Part shown: positions 30,698 through 39,705 of the stretch, piece by piece | Layout: every line of letters starts with the position of its first letter | Numbering within the stretch: the stretch's first letter is position 1 | Source: Roseococcus sp. SDR | Lineage (GTDB): Bacteria > Pseudomonadota > Alphaproteobacteria > Acetobacterales > Acetobacteraceae | NCBI RefSeq assembly: GCF_019083995.1 | Contig: NZ_JAHRCU010000007.1 | Coordinates: forward strand, 152,381 to 216,380 | DNA length: 64,000 nucleotides | Direction: 5' to 3' | Program-made: the position numbers and the translations under genes | Notes under the pieces: model-generated | Database searches by the model: none | What the model was told of the DNA's origin: nothing | The model's input: only the letters and a program-made list of their open reading frames with translations

Positions 30698-31407
30698 GCG
30701 ACGCCCGCCTTGGCGAGCGCGGCGTTGATCACCGCACGGTCGAAGACGCCCGGATGGTCGGCACCGGGGAGGAAGCGGCGGAAATGCACGAAGCGCTGCT
30801 GCGCCACACCATGCAGGCGGCGGAGCTCGGCCAGCGGGTCGGCATGGTCATCCACGCGCAGGTCCAGATCCGGGTAGGGGTCGTTGGACGTCACGATCAG
30901 CGCGGCGGATTGCTTGCCACGCGCATCGCCGCCCGCCGCCTCGCCCGCTTCCATGGCATGGATCAGGCGCAGGGCCATCGGCAAATGCGGCGCGGCGAGG
31001 AAGGCGGCCAGTGTATCCTCGACCACGCGCGGGCCGGCCAGCATGTTGCCCGCGACCGAGACATTCTCCGCCCGCACCGCGCCGCACCAGGGCACGCAGT
31101 CACTGCCGGTGTGCTGGGCGATGCGCCCATCCGCCGAGAGGATGTGGCATTGCCGGGATTCCCGCCCCGCATCGGCGGCGAGCAGCGCGGCCAGCGCCTC
31201 CTCCGGCGCCGTGCCTGAGCGCAAAGCGTCAACTCCGCGCGGGGCGTAGAGCGGGTGGATCAGCGCCTGGGTGGCGAGTGCGCCGACACCCGCTTCAGCG
31301 CGCGGGCAGAGGGCGCCCACCGCGAAGAAGCGCGTCGCGACGATGACGCCCAATTCTCCGCTCTGCGGATCGCGGGCGAGGAGGGACCAGGTCATGTCGC
31401 GCGTCAT
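30694..31407 (-). CDS. DUF1028 family protein (Ntn-hydrolase-like)
   Basis: A protein of 237 residues starting at ATG 31407; ATG 31395 (TWSLLARD) is an alternative, as many family members begin with a short Met-Thr-x-Ser stretch. It shows the DUF1028 pattern GELGVIVATRFFAVGAL...GVGALATQA. The family has an Ntn-hydrolase-like fold; its enzymatic activity is not established. It heads the peptide ABC operon with ATGA overlap. This recurrent pairing suggests it processes the imported peptide or amide. Confidence 0.85.
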
Positions 31408-31510
31408 GCGGCGGGGCGGCGCGGGATGCAAGGGGCACCCCGACCGGCCGGCGCGGCACCCGCGGCCACCTGCCCGCGAAAGCGGCGATCCCCTGCTCCG
31501 GATTGCCCGC

Positions 31511-32611
31511 CTATTCGGCGGCGGGCTTCAACACGCCGCGCCGCACCTGGTCCAGCTCGATGCTTTCGAACAGCGCGCGGAAATTGCCCTCGCCGAAGCC
31601 CTGGTCGCCCTTGCGCTGGATGAGCTCGAAGAAGATCGGGCCGATCACGGTGTTGGTGAAGATCTGCAGCAGGCGGCCACCGGAAGGCGAGCCATCCATC
31701 AGGATGCGGTTGCGCTGCATCCGCGCGAAATCCTCATCCGTGCCGGGCAGCCGGCCGGGCAGCAGCTCGTAATAGGTGTCGGGCGTATCGAGGAAGGCCA
31801 CGCCCTCGCGGCGCAGGCCCTCCACGCTCGCGTAGATGTCCTTGGTGCCCATCGCGATGTGCTGGATGCCCTCGCCGCCATAGGCGCGGAGATATTCCTC
31901 GATCTGCGACTTGTCGTCGCTGCTCTCATTGATCGGGATGCGGATCTGGCCGCAGGGCGAGGTCATCGCCTTGGACTTCAGCCCGGTCAGCTTGCCCTCG
32001 ATGTCGAAGTAGCGGATCTCGCGGAAGTTGAAGAGGCGCTCATAGAAGCCGGCCCAGGCGTCCATCCGGCCGCGATGCACATTGTGCGTCAGGTGGTCGA
32101 TCACCGTCAGGTCATGGCCGGCCGGGTTCGGGTCCACGCCGTCGATCCAGCGGAAATCCACGTCGTAGATCGAGCCCTTGGCGCCGTAGCGATCCACGAA
32201 ATAGATCAGCGAGCCGCCGATGCCCTCGATGGCGGGGATGTTCAGCTCCATCGGCCCGACGCGGCCATGGAAGGGGCGGGCGCCCAGGCTGATCGCGCGC
32301 TCGAAGGCGGCGGCCGCATCAGCCACGCGGAAGGCCATGGCGCAGGCCGATGGGCCGTGCACGCGGCCGAAGGATTGCGCGAAGCTCGCGGGTTCGGCGT
32401 TGAGGATGAAGTTCACCTCGCCCTGGCGCCAGAGCGTCACATCCTTGCTGCGATGGCGCGCGACCATGGTGAAGCCGAGGCGGGCGAAGACGTCGCGCAG
32501 ATGCGCCGTGTCCGGGCCGGTGAACTCCACGAACTCGAAGCCGTCCGTCCCCATGGGGTTGGCCTCGCAGATGCGGCCGGCGATGTCGGTACGGTCGGGC
32601 GGGATGTCCAT
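31511..32611 (-). CDS. hppD: 4-hydroxyphenylpyruvate dioxygenase
   Basis: A cytoplasmic non-haem Fe(II) enzyme that converts 4-hydroxyphenylpyruvate to homogentisate in tyrosine and phenylalanine catabolism. Its 366 residues form two vicinal-oxygen-chelate halves. The iron ligands are visible as His173 (IDHLTHNV), His251 (GIQHIAMGT) and Glu329 (PIFFELIQRKG). The length is normal. It is divergent from an Lrp/AsnC gene, the usual controller of such genes. No other homogentisate-pathway gene is in the window. Confidence 0.96.
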   Translation of the reverse strand: MDIPPDRTDIAGRICEANPMGTDGFEFVEFTGPDTAHLRDVFARLGFTMVARHRSKDVTLWRQGEVNFILNAEPASFAQSFGRVHGPSACAMAFRVADAAAAFERAISLGARPFHGRVGPMELNIPAIEGIGGSLIYFVDRYGAKGSIYDVDFRWIDGVDPNPAGHDLTVIDHLTHNVHRGRMDAWAGFYERLFNFREIRYFDIEGKLTGLKSKAMTSPCGQIRIPINESSDDKSQIEEYLRAYGGEGIQHIAMGTKDIYASVEGLRREGVAFLDTPDTYYELLPGRLPGTDEDFARMQRNRILMDGSPSGGRLLQIFTNTVIGPIFFELIQRKGDQGFGEGNFRALFESIELDQVRRGVLKPAAE

Positions 32612-32657
32612 GGACGCTCTCCTGGGCGGGTTTCTCGCCTTGTAGCGGGTGATCCTG

Positions 32658-32670
32658 GGTGAAACTCACC
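32658..32670. promoter_or_regulatory. Candidate Lrp/AsnC-type operator
   Basis: GGTGA-AAC-TCACC is a perfect 5+5 palindrome in the 116-base gap between divergent hppD and the Lrp/AsnC gene. It is well placed for autoregulation and control of hppD. Only this one copy is obvious; binding is inference. Confidence 0.35.
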
Positions 32671-32727
32671 GAATGCGCTGCTAGAGAGGAGGAGGATGAC
32701 AATCTTTCACTCCCAAAGGATGCATTC

Positions 32728-33204
32728 ATGGGGAAAACCACCACGATTGGCCTGGATGCGGCGGATCGTCGCATCCTGCGCGCCCTGCAGCGCGACGGCC
32801 GCCTCCCCATCACCGCGCTGGCCGAGCAGGTCGGCCTTTCCGCCACCCCCTGCCAGCGCCGCGTGAAACGGCTGGAGGAAGCCGGCGTGATCGCCGGCTA
32901 TGCCGCGCGCATCAGCGCCGCGCGCGTCGGCCTGCCCTTGCAGGCCTTCGTGCAGGTCGCGTTGGAAAGCCATTCGGAGGAGGTGGCCGAGCGCTTCCAC
33001 ACCGCACTCGCCGCCCGGCCCGAGGTCATCGCCGCCTATACGATGAGCGGCGAGATGGACTACCTGCTGCACGTCCTCGCACCCGACATGGAGGCCTTCG
33101 GTGAGTTCGCGACGCGCGGCCTGCTGCGCATGCCCGGGGTGAAGGAAACCCGCAGCAGCTTCGTCCTGGCCACGCTGAAGGAGGGCGGGGACGTACCGGT
33201 CTGA
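32728..33204 (+). CDS. Lrp/AsnC family transcriptional regulator
   Basis: A 158-residue regulator with an N-terminal winged helix (DAADRRILRALQRDGR..., with the recognition helix around LSATPCQRRVKRLEEAGVI) and a C-terminal RAM ligand domain (YTMSGEMDYLLHVLAPDM). ATG 32728 follows AAAGGA at a 7-base distance. It is divergent from hppD, so it probably senses tyrosine or a related amino acid and controls hppD, as often found in proteobacteria. Confidence 0.92.
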   Translation: MGKTTTIGLDAADRRILRALQRDGRLPITALAEQVGLSATPCQRRVKRLEEAGVIAGYAARISAARVGLPLQAFVQVALESHSEEVAERFHTALAARPEVIAAYTMSGEMDYLLHVLAPDMEAFGEFATRGLLRMPGVKETRSSFVLATLKEGGDVPV

Positions 33205-33260
33205 CTGGCGCGGCACGGCACAGGGCGTCTATACGGCCGTGCCACCGCAAGGTCTTCCGG

Positions 33261-33674
33261 ATGACGCCCGACCAGATCTCCCTCGTCCAGCAGAGCTTCC
33301 GCCAGGTCGAGGCGATCCAGGAGACCGCCGCGCGGATCTTCTATGCGAGGCTGCGGGAGGCGGACCCCTCCACCGCGCCCCTTTTCGCGAAAAGCGACAT
33401 GGCCCTGCAGGGGCACAAGCTGATGGCGGCGATCGCGATGGTGGTGAACGGGCTGAACCGGCCCGAGGTGGTGATCCCGGCCGCGCAGGACATGGCGCGC
33501 CGGCATGTCGGCTATGGCGTGACGCGGGCGCATTACGCCAGCGTGGGCGCCGCCCTTCTCTGGACGCTGGGCCAGGGCCTTGGCGCCAGCTTCACGCCCG
33601 AGGTGGAGGCCGCGTGGACCGCCGCCTATGATCTGCTGAGCGCCATCATGATCGAGGCCGCCTACCCCGGGTGA
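33261..33674 (+). CDS. Single-domain globin
   Basis: A 137-residue haem protein of the flavohaemoglobin-like single-domain class without a reductase domain. The proximal histidine is His82 in ARRHVGYGV; B-helix residues FY (27-28) and Gln50/His52 on the E-helix line the distal pocket. It could bind O2 or NO and needs a separate reductase. The gene stands alone 56 bases after the Lrp gene, and its stop overlaps the convergent epimerase gene by 13 bases. Length and motifs are complete. Confidence 0.9.
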   Translation: MTPDQISLVQQSFRQVEAIQETAARIFYARLREADPSTAPLFAKSDMALQGHKLMAAIAMVVNGLNRPEVVIPAAQDMARRHVGYGVTRAHYASVGAALLWTLGQGLGASFTPEVEAAWTAAYDLLSAIMIEAAYPG

Positions 33675-34687
33675 TGCAGGGCGCGGCCGCCCATGCCGGC
33701 GGCCGGGGCGGGGCCGATGCCGGCCCGCGGAGGGCGGGGCATGGGCGCCCGCCGGGCCCATTCGAGGGCAGAGGGCGGTGGTGCGGGGAAGAGCGTGCGC
33801 AGCCCCGTCTCAAGATCCGTCGCGGCCTCGACGCCCAGCACATGGATCGCTTCGTTCGGGTCACCCAGCAGGGCGCGCAGGTCCTGCGGGCGGCGGGGGC
33901 CGAATTGCACCAGCGGCACTCGGGCGGCGACCACGCCCATCAGGTCGGCCAGTCCGCGCAGCGTCGTGCCGCGGCCGGTGCAGAGGTTGAGCGCCAAGGC
34001 CTGGGGCTGAAGCTGCAGCATCTGCATACCAGCGAAGAAATGCCGCACCACGTCTGAAACATGGACGAAGTCCCGCACCTGCTGGCCATCGCCATGCAGG
34101 GTGATGACCTGGCCCGCCAGGATGCGCTCGGCGAAGATCGCGACGACGTCGCGCCGGTGGCCCTCGGCGCGCGGGCCATAGGCATGGAAGATGCGCAGGC
34201 CGAGATTGGGAACGCCGTGCTGGGCGAAGGCCAGCGCGGCGTGATGCTCGGCGCCCAGCTTGTCGGCGCCCAGATGGCCATGGGGGCGCGGACGCGCGGC
34301 CTCCTGAATGGCCCGCGGCCCTTGCTCGCCATAAATGGCGGCGGAGGAGGCAAAGCAGACGGGAATGCGCCCGGCGGCGCGCGCCGCGTCCAGAACGGCG
34401 ATGGTGCCGCCCAGATTGACCGCGTGGGAGCGGGACCAGCCCTCCTGGCAGCGGGCTTCGGCGGTCATGGCGGCGAGGTGGAAGATCCCGGCGCAATCCT
34501 CGACCGCGCGGCGCACGAGCGTCGCATCCGCGACATCGCCCTCCAGGAATTCCACGGCAGGGTCTGCGGGGCGTACGCCGGAGGAGAGGTCATCCAGCAC
34601 GCGCACCCGGTGGCCCGCCCGCAGCAGAGCCTCGGTCAGGTGGCTTCCGATGAAGCCGGCGCCGCCAGTGACGAGATAGCGGGACAT
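33662..34687 (-). CDS. NAD-dependent epimerase/dehydratase-like SDR, catalytic Tyr missing
   Basis: A 341-residue extended SDR protein with an NAD-binding TGGAGFIGSHL (6-16), DDLSSGVRP after the second strand, the serine segment CFASSAAIYGEQG, and a C-terminal sugar-nucleotide-like domain. In the YxxxK position the sequence reads HLGADK, with Leu four residues before the Lys, so the catalytic Tyr is absent. The C-terminus has a Pro-rich tail. It may bind a nucleotide sugar without normal epimerase chemistry. It is preceded by a 40-residue membrane ORF in the same direction. Confidence 0.82.
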   Translation of the reverse strand: MSRYLVTGGAGFIGSHLTEALLRAGHRVRVLDDLSSGVRPADPAVEFLEGDVADATLVRRAVEDCAGIFHLAAMTAEARCQEGWSRSHAVNLGGTIAVLDAARAAGRIPVCFASSAAIYGEQGPRAIQEAARPRPHGHLGADKLGAEHHAALAFAQHGVPNLGLRIFHAYGPRAEGHRRDVVAIFAERILAGQVITLHGDGQQVRDFVHVSDVVRHFFAGMQMLQLQPQALALNLCTGRGTTLRGLADLMGVVAARVPLVQFGPRRPQDLRALLGDPNEAIHVLGVEAATDLETGLRTLFPAPPPSALEWARRAPMPRPPRAGIGPAPAAGMGGRALHHPG

Positions 34688-34705
34688 GGGTACGCCTCCG
34701 GGGGG

Positions 34706-34828
34706 TCAGGCGAAGCGGGCGAGCAGAAGACGTGCGGCCGATCGCAGCGCGATCGGGACGGAGGGCACGGCAACGACCAACGCGGTCAGCACGAAGCCCG
34801 TCGCCATCGCGTATTCGAGGGTGCTCAT
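34706..34828 (-). CDS. Small single-span membrane ORF
   Basis: A 40-codon frame from ATG 34828 to TGA 34708-34706. It gives a short N-terminus (STLEYAMATG), a hydrophobic stretch of about 18 residues (FVLTALVVAVPSVPIAL) and an Arg-rich end. It precedes the epimerase-like gene by 18 bases in the same direction. The shape resembles small membrane or pilin-like peptides, but a chance frame cannot be excluded. Confidence 0.35.
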   Translation of the reverse strand: MSTLEYAMATGFVLTALVVAVPSVPIALRSAARLLLARFA

Positions 34829-35070
34829 TTCCTCATGAGCCGCGCGCGACGGCCGCGGAGCGGCAGGAAGCCCGGACATCGTCATTCCTCAGCGGGCAGG
34901 CTCTGGCCCCGCCCTTGACCGGGGGCGCTGCGCGGGGGGTCGCGAACGCTCATCCGATGTGACGCTTTTTAGACTGACACTCACAGGAATGCAAGTAGTT
35001 TTGTTCCAAAAATTAGTCTATGCAAAATTTCTGAGCATTTCGATCACGGCATGATCCAGGCTATGGCATG
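34829..35070. other. Gene-free region with AT-rich segment
   Basis: About 240 bases with no convincing gene. The part at 34965-35045 is strikingly AT-rich for this genome (a TTTTTAG tract, then TTTTGTTCCAAAAATTAGTC and similar). It is a likely promoter area for the leftward 34828/34687 genes. No clear -35/-10 pair stands out. Confidence 0.4.
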
Positions 35071-35113
35071 AAAAAAGCCCCGGGCCATCCCTTCGGCAGG
35101 GACAGCCCGGGGC
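35071..35113 (-). terminator. Rho-independent terminator after livM
   Basis: Leftward, GCCCCGGGC (35113-35105) pairs with GCCCGGGGC (35085-35077), with an inner TCCCT/AGGGA stem. The stem is followed by six T residues (35076-35071 on the minus strand). It lies 20 bases after the livM stop and closes the long ABC/xanthine-dehydrogenase-like operon. Confidence 0.85.
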
Positions 35114-35133
35114 GGTTCAGCCGTGATGCGCGC

Positions 35134-36120
35134 TCAGAGCCGGACGCGCAGCCAGTTCCCGATCTCGCCCACCACGCCACGGCGGAAGGCGAGCACGCAG
35201 AGCACGAAGATCACGCCTTGGATCACCGTGACCCAGGCGCCGAACTCGGCCAGGTAGTTCTGCATGGTGATGATGACGGCCGCACCCACCACCGGCCCGA
35301 AGATCGTGCCGAGGCCACCCACCAGGGACATCAGCACCACCTCGCCCGACATGGTCCAGAAGACGTCGGTGAGCGTCGCGATGCCGAAGACGATGGACTT
35401 CAGGCCGCCCGCCACGCCGGCCAGCGCGGCCGAGAGCACGAAGGCCATCAGCTTGTAGTCATCCGTGCGATAGCCGAGCGATGTCGCGCGCGGCTCGTTC
35501 TCACGGATGGATTTCAGCACCATGCCGAAGGGCGAATGCACGATGCGATGGATCAGCAGGAAGCCCGCCAGGAAGATGCCGGCCGTGAGCCAGTACATCG
35601 TCAGGTCGGCCGTCAGGTCCACCACGCCCAGCAGCTTGCCGCGCGGGATGGACTGGATGCCGTCCTCACCGCCGGTGAAGGGCGCCTGCACGCAGAAGAA
35701 ATAGACCATCTGCGCGAAGGCCAGCGTGATCATGGCGAAGTAGATGCCCTGGCGCCGGATGGCGATCCAGCCGATGACGAGGCCGAGCGCGGCACCCGTG
35801 GCGCCGCCGATCAGGATCGCGATCTCGGGCGTGAAGCCCCAGACCTTGGCCGCATGGCCCGCCAGATACCCGCCCATGCCGAAATACGCCGCATGCCCGA
35901 AGCTGAGCAGGCCGACATAGCCGATCAGCAGGTTGAAGGCGCAGGCGAAGAGCGCGAAGCACAACAGCTTCATCAGGAAGACGGGATAGAGGAAGAAGGG
36001 GCTGATCGCGATGAAGGCCACCATCGCGAGGAACGCCAGGAGCTGCGCCTTGGTGAAGCCGAGGAAGACGTCTTCCTCCTGCTTGAAGTCGGTGCCGCTG
36101 AAACCGCCGGGAGCCGCCAT
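35134..36120 (-). CDS. livM: Branched-chain-type ABC permease, LivM family
   Basis: A 328-residue permease with about eight to nine spans. The N-terminal soluble stretch (1-25) is followed by hydrophobic segments, and the EAA-like cytoplasmic loop SIRENEPRATSLGYRTDDYK lies about two thirds along. Pfam-type features of LivM (GLLSFGHAAYFGMGGY) are present. It starts 3 bases after livH and ends the operon at a clear terminator. Substrate specificity comes from the four binding proteins. Confidence 0.93.
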   Translation of the reverse strand: MAAPGGFSGTDFKQEEDVFLGFTKAQLLAFLAMVAFIAISPFFLYPVFLMKLLCFALFACAFNLLIGYVGLLSFGHAAYFGMGGYLAGHAAKVWGFTPEIAILIGGATGAALGLVIGWIAIRRQGIYFAMITLAFAQMVYFFCVQAPFTGGEDGIQSIPRGKLLGVVDLTADLTMYWLTAGIFLAGFLLIHRIVHSPFGMVLKSIRENEPRATSLGYRTDDYKLMAFVLSAALAGVAGGLKSIVFGIATLTDVFWTMSGEVVLMSLVGGLGTIFGPVVGAAVIITMQNYLAEFGAWVTVIQGVIFVLCVLAFRRGVVGEIGNWLRVRL

Positions 36121-36123
36121 CGC

Positions 36124-37008
36124 TCAGCTCCTCCCGAACAGGCCGGCGGGACGCGCCAGCAACACGATCGCCATGACGACGAAGATCACGGTGGATGATG
36201 CCTCCGGATAGAAGACCTTGGTGAGACCCTCGATCACCCCCAGCGAGAAGCCGGTGATGACGGAGCCGAGGATGGAGCCCATGCCGCCGATGACGACGAC
36301 GGCGAAGACGATGATGATGAGGTTGGCACCCATCTGCGGGTTCACCGAATAGATCGGCGCGGCCAGAACGCCCGCGAAGGCGGCCAGCGCCACGCCCGCG
36401 CCATAGGTCAGCGTCATCATGCGCGGCACGTTGATGCCGAAGGCCTGCACCAGCGCCGGGTTCTCGGTCGCGGCGCGCAGGTAGGAGCCGATCTTGGTCT
36501 TCTCGATCACCAGCCAGGTGGCGAGGCACATCACCAGCGCCACGACGACGACCCAGCCGCGGTAGATCGGCATGAACATGAAGCCGAGATCCCAGGCGCC
36601 GGTCAGCTCGGCCGGGATGCGGTAGGGCATGCCCGAGGAGCCGAACTCGTTGCGGAACAGGCCCTCGATGATCAGGCCGACGCCGAAGGTGAGCAGCAGG
36701 CCATAGAGGTGATCGAGCTTGTACAATCGGGCGATCATTGTTCGTTCGAGGATGACGCCTGTCAGCCCCACGATCAGCGGCGCGATGAGCAGCGCGCCCC
36801 AATAGCCGATGCCCAGGTAGTTCAGCAGCATCCAGGCGACGAAAGCGCCCATCATGAACTGCGCGCCATGGGTGAAGTTGATCACGTTGAGCATGCCGAA
36901 AATCACGGCGAGCCCGAGCGAGAGCAGCGCGTAGAAGGCCCCGTTGATGAGGCCCAACAACAGCTGCCCGAAGAGCAGCGGCGCGGGGATGCCGAAAATC
37001 TCGTCCAT
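36124..37008 (-). CDS. livH: Branched-chain-type ABC permease, LivH family
   Basis: A 294-residue permease with about eight spans and the LivH signature GLINGAFYALLSLGLAVIFG at the N-terminus plus NFTHGAQFMMGAF. The EAA-like loop is at RAATENPALVQAFGINVPRM. It lies 85 bases after the first binding-protein gene, with an intervening hairpin, and immediately before livM. It forms a heterodimeric channel with LivM. Confidence 0.94.
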   Translation of the reverse strand: MDEIFGIPAPLLFGQLLLGLINGAFYALLSLGLAVIFGMLNVINFTHGAQFMMGAFVAWMLLNYLGIGYWGALLIAPLIVGLTGVILERTMIARLYKLDHLYGLLLTFGVGLIIEGLFRNEFGSSGMPYRIPAELTGAWDLGFMFMPIYRGWVVVVALVMCLATWLVIEKTKIGSYLRAATENPALVQAFGINVPRMMTLTYGAGVALAAFAGVLAAPIYSVNPQMGANLIIIVFAVVVIGGMGSILGSVITGFSLGVIEGLTKVFYPEASSTVIFVVMAIVLLARPAGLFGRS

Positions 37009-37035
37009 GCCTGGTCCGTTTCCTAGGATGCATGT

Positions 37036-37071
37036 GCGGCCGGCCCTGAGGATGACCTCTCAGCCGGCCGC
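37036..37071 (-). terminator. Hairpin between binding protein 1 and livH
   Basis: GCGGCCGGC (37036-37044) pairs with GCCGGCCGC (37063-37071), and part of the loop (CTGAG/CTCAG) can pair too. It lies about 22 bases beyond the stop of the receptor gene. No T-run follows. In Liv operons such stems often hold back ribonuclease and raise receptor mRNA over permease mRNA, which is the likely role here. Confidence 0.45.
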
Positions 37072-37093
37072 GAGTGGGAAGAAAGAGCCGCCC

Positions 37094-38329
37094 TTACGTG
37101 CGGAGGAAGGCGCAATTGCCCTCGGCGAGGGGGCGGAAGGCCTCCTCGGCGGGGGTGGTCTGGAGAAGCTTGTAGTAGTCCCACCGCCCACGGCTCTCAC
37201 GCGGGGACTTCACCTCGAAGAGGTAGGAGGGGCAGAGCTTGCGGCCATCGGCGCGGATCACCCCCGGGCCGAAGGCGTCGTCGTCGCAGGGCATCGCCTT
37301 CATGCGGTTGATGACCTCGACGCCGGAGGCCTTCGCCGCCGGCACGCCCATATCGGCGATCGCCTTCAGATAGTGCAGCGTGCAGGAGTAGTTGGCGGCC
37401 GACGCCATATTGGGCACCACGTCGCGCAGGCGCGGGCGCATGCGTTCGGTGAAGGCGCGGGTGCGGTCGTTCAGGTCCCAGTAGAAGCTCTCGGTCAGCA
37501 CCAGGCCCTGGGCGGTGTCGAGGCCGATGGAGTGCACATCGGGCAGGAACATCAGCAGGGCGGCGAGCTTGGTGCCGCGGCGCGTCACGCCGAATTCCGC
37601 CGCCTGCTTGATGGAGTTGATGGTGTCCGCCCCCGCATTGGCGAAGCCGATCACCTTGGCGCGCGAAGCCTGCGCCTGCACGAGGAAGGAGCTGAAATCC
37701 GTCGTTGCCGGGAAGGGATAGCGGACGCTGCCCAGCACGCGCCCGCCGGCCGAGCGGACGAAATTGCCCGTGTCGCGCTCCAGCGCATGGCCGAAGGCGT
37801 AGTCGGCGGTGATGAAGTACCAGCTGTCGCCGCCCGCGCGCACCATGGCCGCGCCGGTGGACTTCGCCAGCATGTAGGTGTCGTACATCCAGTGGATGGT
37901 GTTCGGGCTGCACTGCGCACCGGTCAGGTCCGAGGTGGCGGAGCCGGTGTTCAGATAGGCCTTGTTCTTCTCGCGCGCGACATTCGCGACGGCGAGGCCG
38001 ACCGAGGAGGTGGGCACGTCCACGATCACGTCCACGCCCTGGTCGTACCACTGGCGCGCGATGTTGATGCCGACATCGGGGCGGTTCTGGTGGTCGGCGT
38101 TGATGACCTCGACGTTGAAGCCGCGATTGCCGAATTCCGCCACCGCCTGCATGGCGCATTGCACACCATAAGGGCCCGAAATGTCACGGTAGGGGCCGGA
38201 CTGGTCGTTCAGGACGCCGATGCGGATGGTGTTCGCCGCCTGCGCACGGGCGCGCGAGAGCGGCAGCGCACCGAAGGCCGCCGTGGCGGCGGCCCCTCCG
38301 ATCAGCGTGCGACGGTTGAATTCGGTCAT
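37094..38329 (-). CDS. ABC substrate-binding protein 1, LivK/Peripla_BP_6 type
   Basis: A 411-residue periplasmic receptor with a Tat-like leader (NRRTLIGGAAATAAFGAL, ending ARAQ). The mature start NTIRIGVLNDQSGPYRD is the usual type-I periplasmic-binding-fold opening. The sequence is closely paralogous to the three next upstream genes, so it arose by tandem duplication. It is fourth in transcriptional order among the receptors, and livH lies 85 bases further. The family binds amino acids, amides, urea or aromatic acids; the ligand is unknown here. Confidence 0.93.
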   Translation of the reverse strand: MTEFNRRTLIGGAAATAAFGALPLSRARAQAANTIRIGVLNDQSGPYRDISGPYGVQCAMQAVAEFGNRGFNVEVINADHQNRPDVGINIARQWYDQGVDVIVDVPTSSVGLAVANVAREKNKAYLNTGSATSDLTGAQCSPNTIHWMYDTYMLAKSTGAAMVRAGGDSWYFITADYAFGHALERDTGNFVRSAGGRVLGSVRYPFPATTDFSSFLVQAQASRAKVIGFANAGADTINSIKQAAEFGVTRRGTKLAALLMFLPDVHSIGLDTAQGLVLTESFYWDLNDRTRAFTERMRPRLRDVVPNMASAANYSCTLHYLKAIADMGVPAAKASGVEVINRMKAMPCDDDAFGPGVIRADGRKLCPSYLFEVKSPRESRGRWDYYKLLQTTPAEEAFRPLAEGNCAFLRT

Positions 38330-38393
38330 GGAACTTTACTCCCTCGGTGATGGGGATGGCGGGTCTGGCGCCCGCTCACCCCCGGGGTTCGGG

Positions 38394-39641
38394 TCAGGTC
38401 CGCAGAAAGGCGCACCCGCCCTCGGCCATCGGGCGGAATGCCTCCTCGGCCGGCGTGGTCTGAAGCAGCTTGTAGTAGTCCCAGGGGCCGCGGCTCTCGC
38501 GCGGGGACTTCACCTCGAAGAGGTAGCTCGGCTGGATGCGGCGGCCATCGGCGCGGATGCTGCCCTGGCCCATCGCGTCGTCATCCGTCGGCATGGCCTT
38601 CATGCGGTTCACCGTCTCCACGCCGCTGGCGCGGGCGGCCGGCACGCCCATCTCGGCCACGGCCTTGAGGTAGTGGAAGACGGCGGAGTAGCAGCCGGCC
38701 TGGCCCATGCCGGGGCGCAGCGAACCGCCGGGCATGTTGGGCAGCACGCGGCGCGTGAAGGCGCGGGTGCGGTCGTTCAGATCCCAGTAGAAGGTCTCGG
38801 TGCAAACGAGGCCCTGCGCCGTCTCGAGACCCAGCGAGTGCACGTCCGAGATGAACATGAGCAGGGCGGCGAGCTTGGTGCCGCGCCGCGTCAGCCCGAA
38901 CTCGGCCGCCTGCTTGATGGAGTTGATGGTGTCGCCGCCCGCATTGGCGAGGCCCACGACCTTGGCGCGGCTCGCCTGCGCCTGCACCAGGAAGCCCGAG
39001 AAATCGGTACCCGGGAAGGGCGTGCGCACGCCGCCCACCACGCGGCCGCCGGCGGCGCGCACGAAGTTGGAGGTGTCGCGCTCCAGCGCATGGCCGAAGG
39101 CGTAGTCGGCCGTCAGGAAGAACCAGGTGTCGCCGCCCGCGCGGACCATGGCGCCGCCCGTGCTCTTGGCGAGCATATAGGTGTCATAGGTCCAGTGGAT
39201 GGTGTTGGGCGAGCACTGCGCGCCCGTCAGGTCGCTCGTCGCGGCCGAGGAGTTCAGGAAGATCTTGTTCCGCTCGCGCACGATGGTGTTGACGGCGAGC
39301 GCCACCGAGGAGGTCGGCACGTCGAGGATCACGTCCACATTGTCGCGGTCGATCCACTGGCGGGTCAGCGTGGCGCCGACATCGGGGCGGTTCTGGTGGT
39401 CGCCCACCAGGACCTCGACATTGATGCCGCGCGCGGTGATGCCGGAATCCTGGATGGCTTGGCGCACGCAGGCGACGGAGCCCGGGCCGTTCACGTCCCG
39501 ATAGAGGCCGGACTGGTCATTCAGCACGCCGATGCGCACCGTGTTCGCGGCCTGGGCGCGGGCCTGCCAGCTCGGCAGGGCGCCGAAGGCGGCGGTGGCG
39601 GCGGCGCCGCCGATCAGTGTGCGGCGATCAATCTGGGTCAT
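38394..39641 (-). CDS. ABC substrate-binding protein 2, LivK/Peripla_BP_6 type
   Basis: A 415-residue paralogue with the leader DRRTLIGG...ARAQ and opening NTVRIGVLNDQSGLYRDVNG. ATG 39641 is preferred; 15 upstream codons lack a ribosome site. It differs from receptor 1 in several stretches, e.g. DVNGPGSVACVRQAIQDSGI in place of DISGPYGVQCAMQ, so the ligand pocket may differ. The 64-base spacer to the next gene resembles the spacer on its other side, evidence of unit duplication. Confidence 0.93.
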   Translation of the reverse strand: MTQIDRRTLIGGAAATAAFGALPSWQARAQAANTVRIGVLNDQSGLYRDVNGPGSVACVRQAIQDSGITARGINVEVLVGDHQNRPDVGATLTRQWIDRDNVDVILDVPTSSVALAVNTIVRERNKIFLNSSAATSDLTGAQCSPNTIHWTYDTYMLAKSTGGAMVRAGGDTWFFLTADYAFGHALERDTSNFVRAAGGRVVGGVRTPFPGTDFSGFLVQAQASRAKVVGLANAGGDTINSIKQAAEFGLTRRGTKLAALLMFISDVHSLGLETAQGLVCTETFYWDLNDRTRAFTRRVLPNMPGGSLRPGMGQAGCYSAVFHYLKAVAEMGVPAARASGVETVNRMKAMPTDDDAMGQGSIRADGRRIQPSYLFEVKSPRESRGPWDYYKLLQTTPAEEAFRPMAEGGCAFLRT

Positions 39642-39705
39642 TGGACAAGGCTCCCGTTGGGTGGGGGTGGCGGATCTCTCGCCCACTCACCCCCGGTTGT
39701 TGGTG

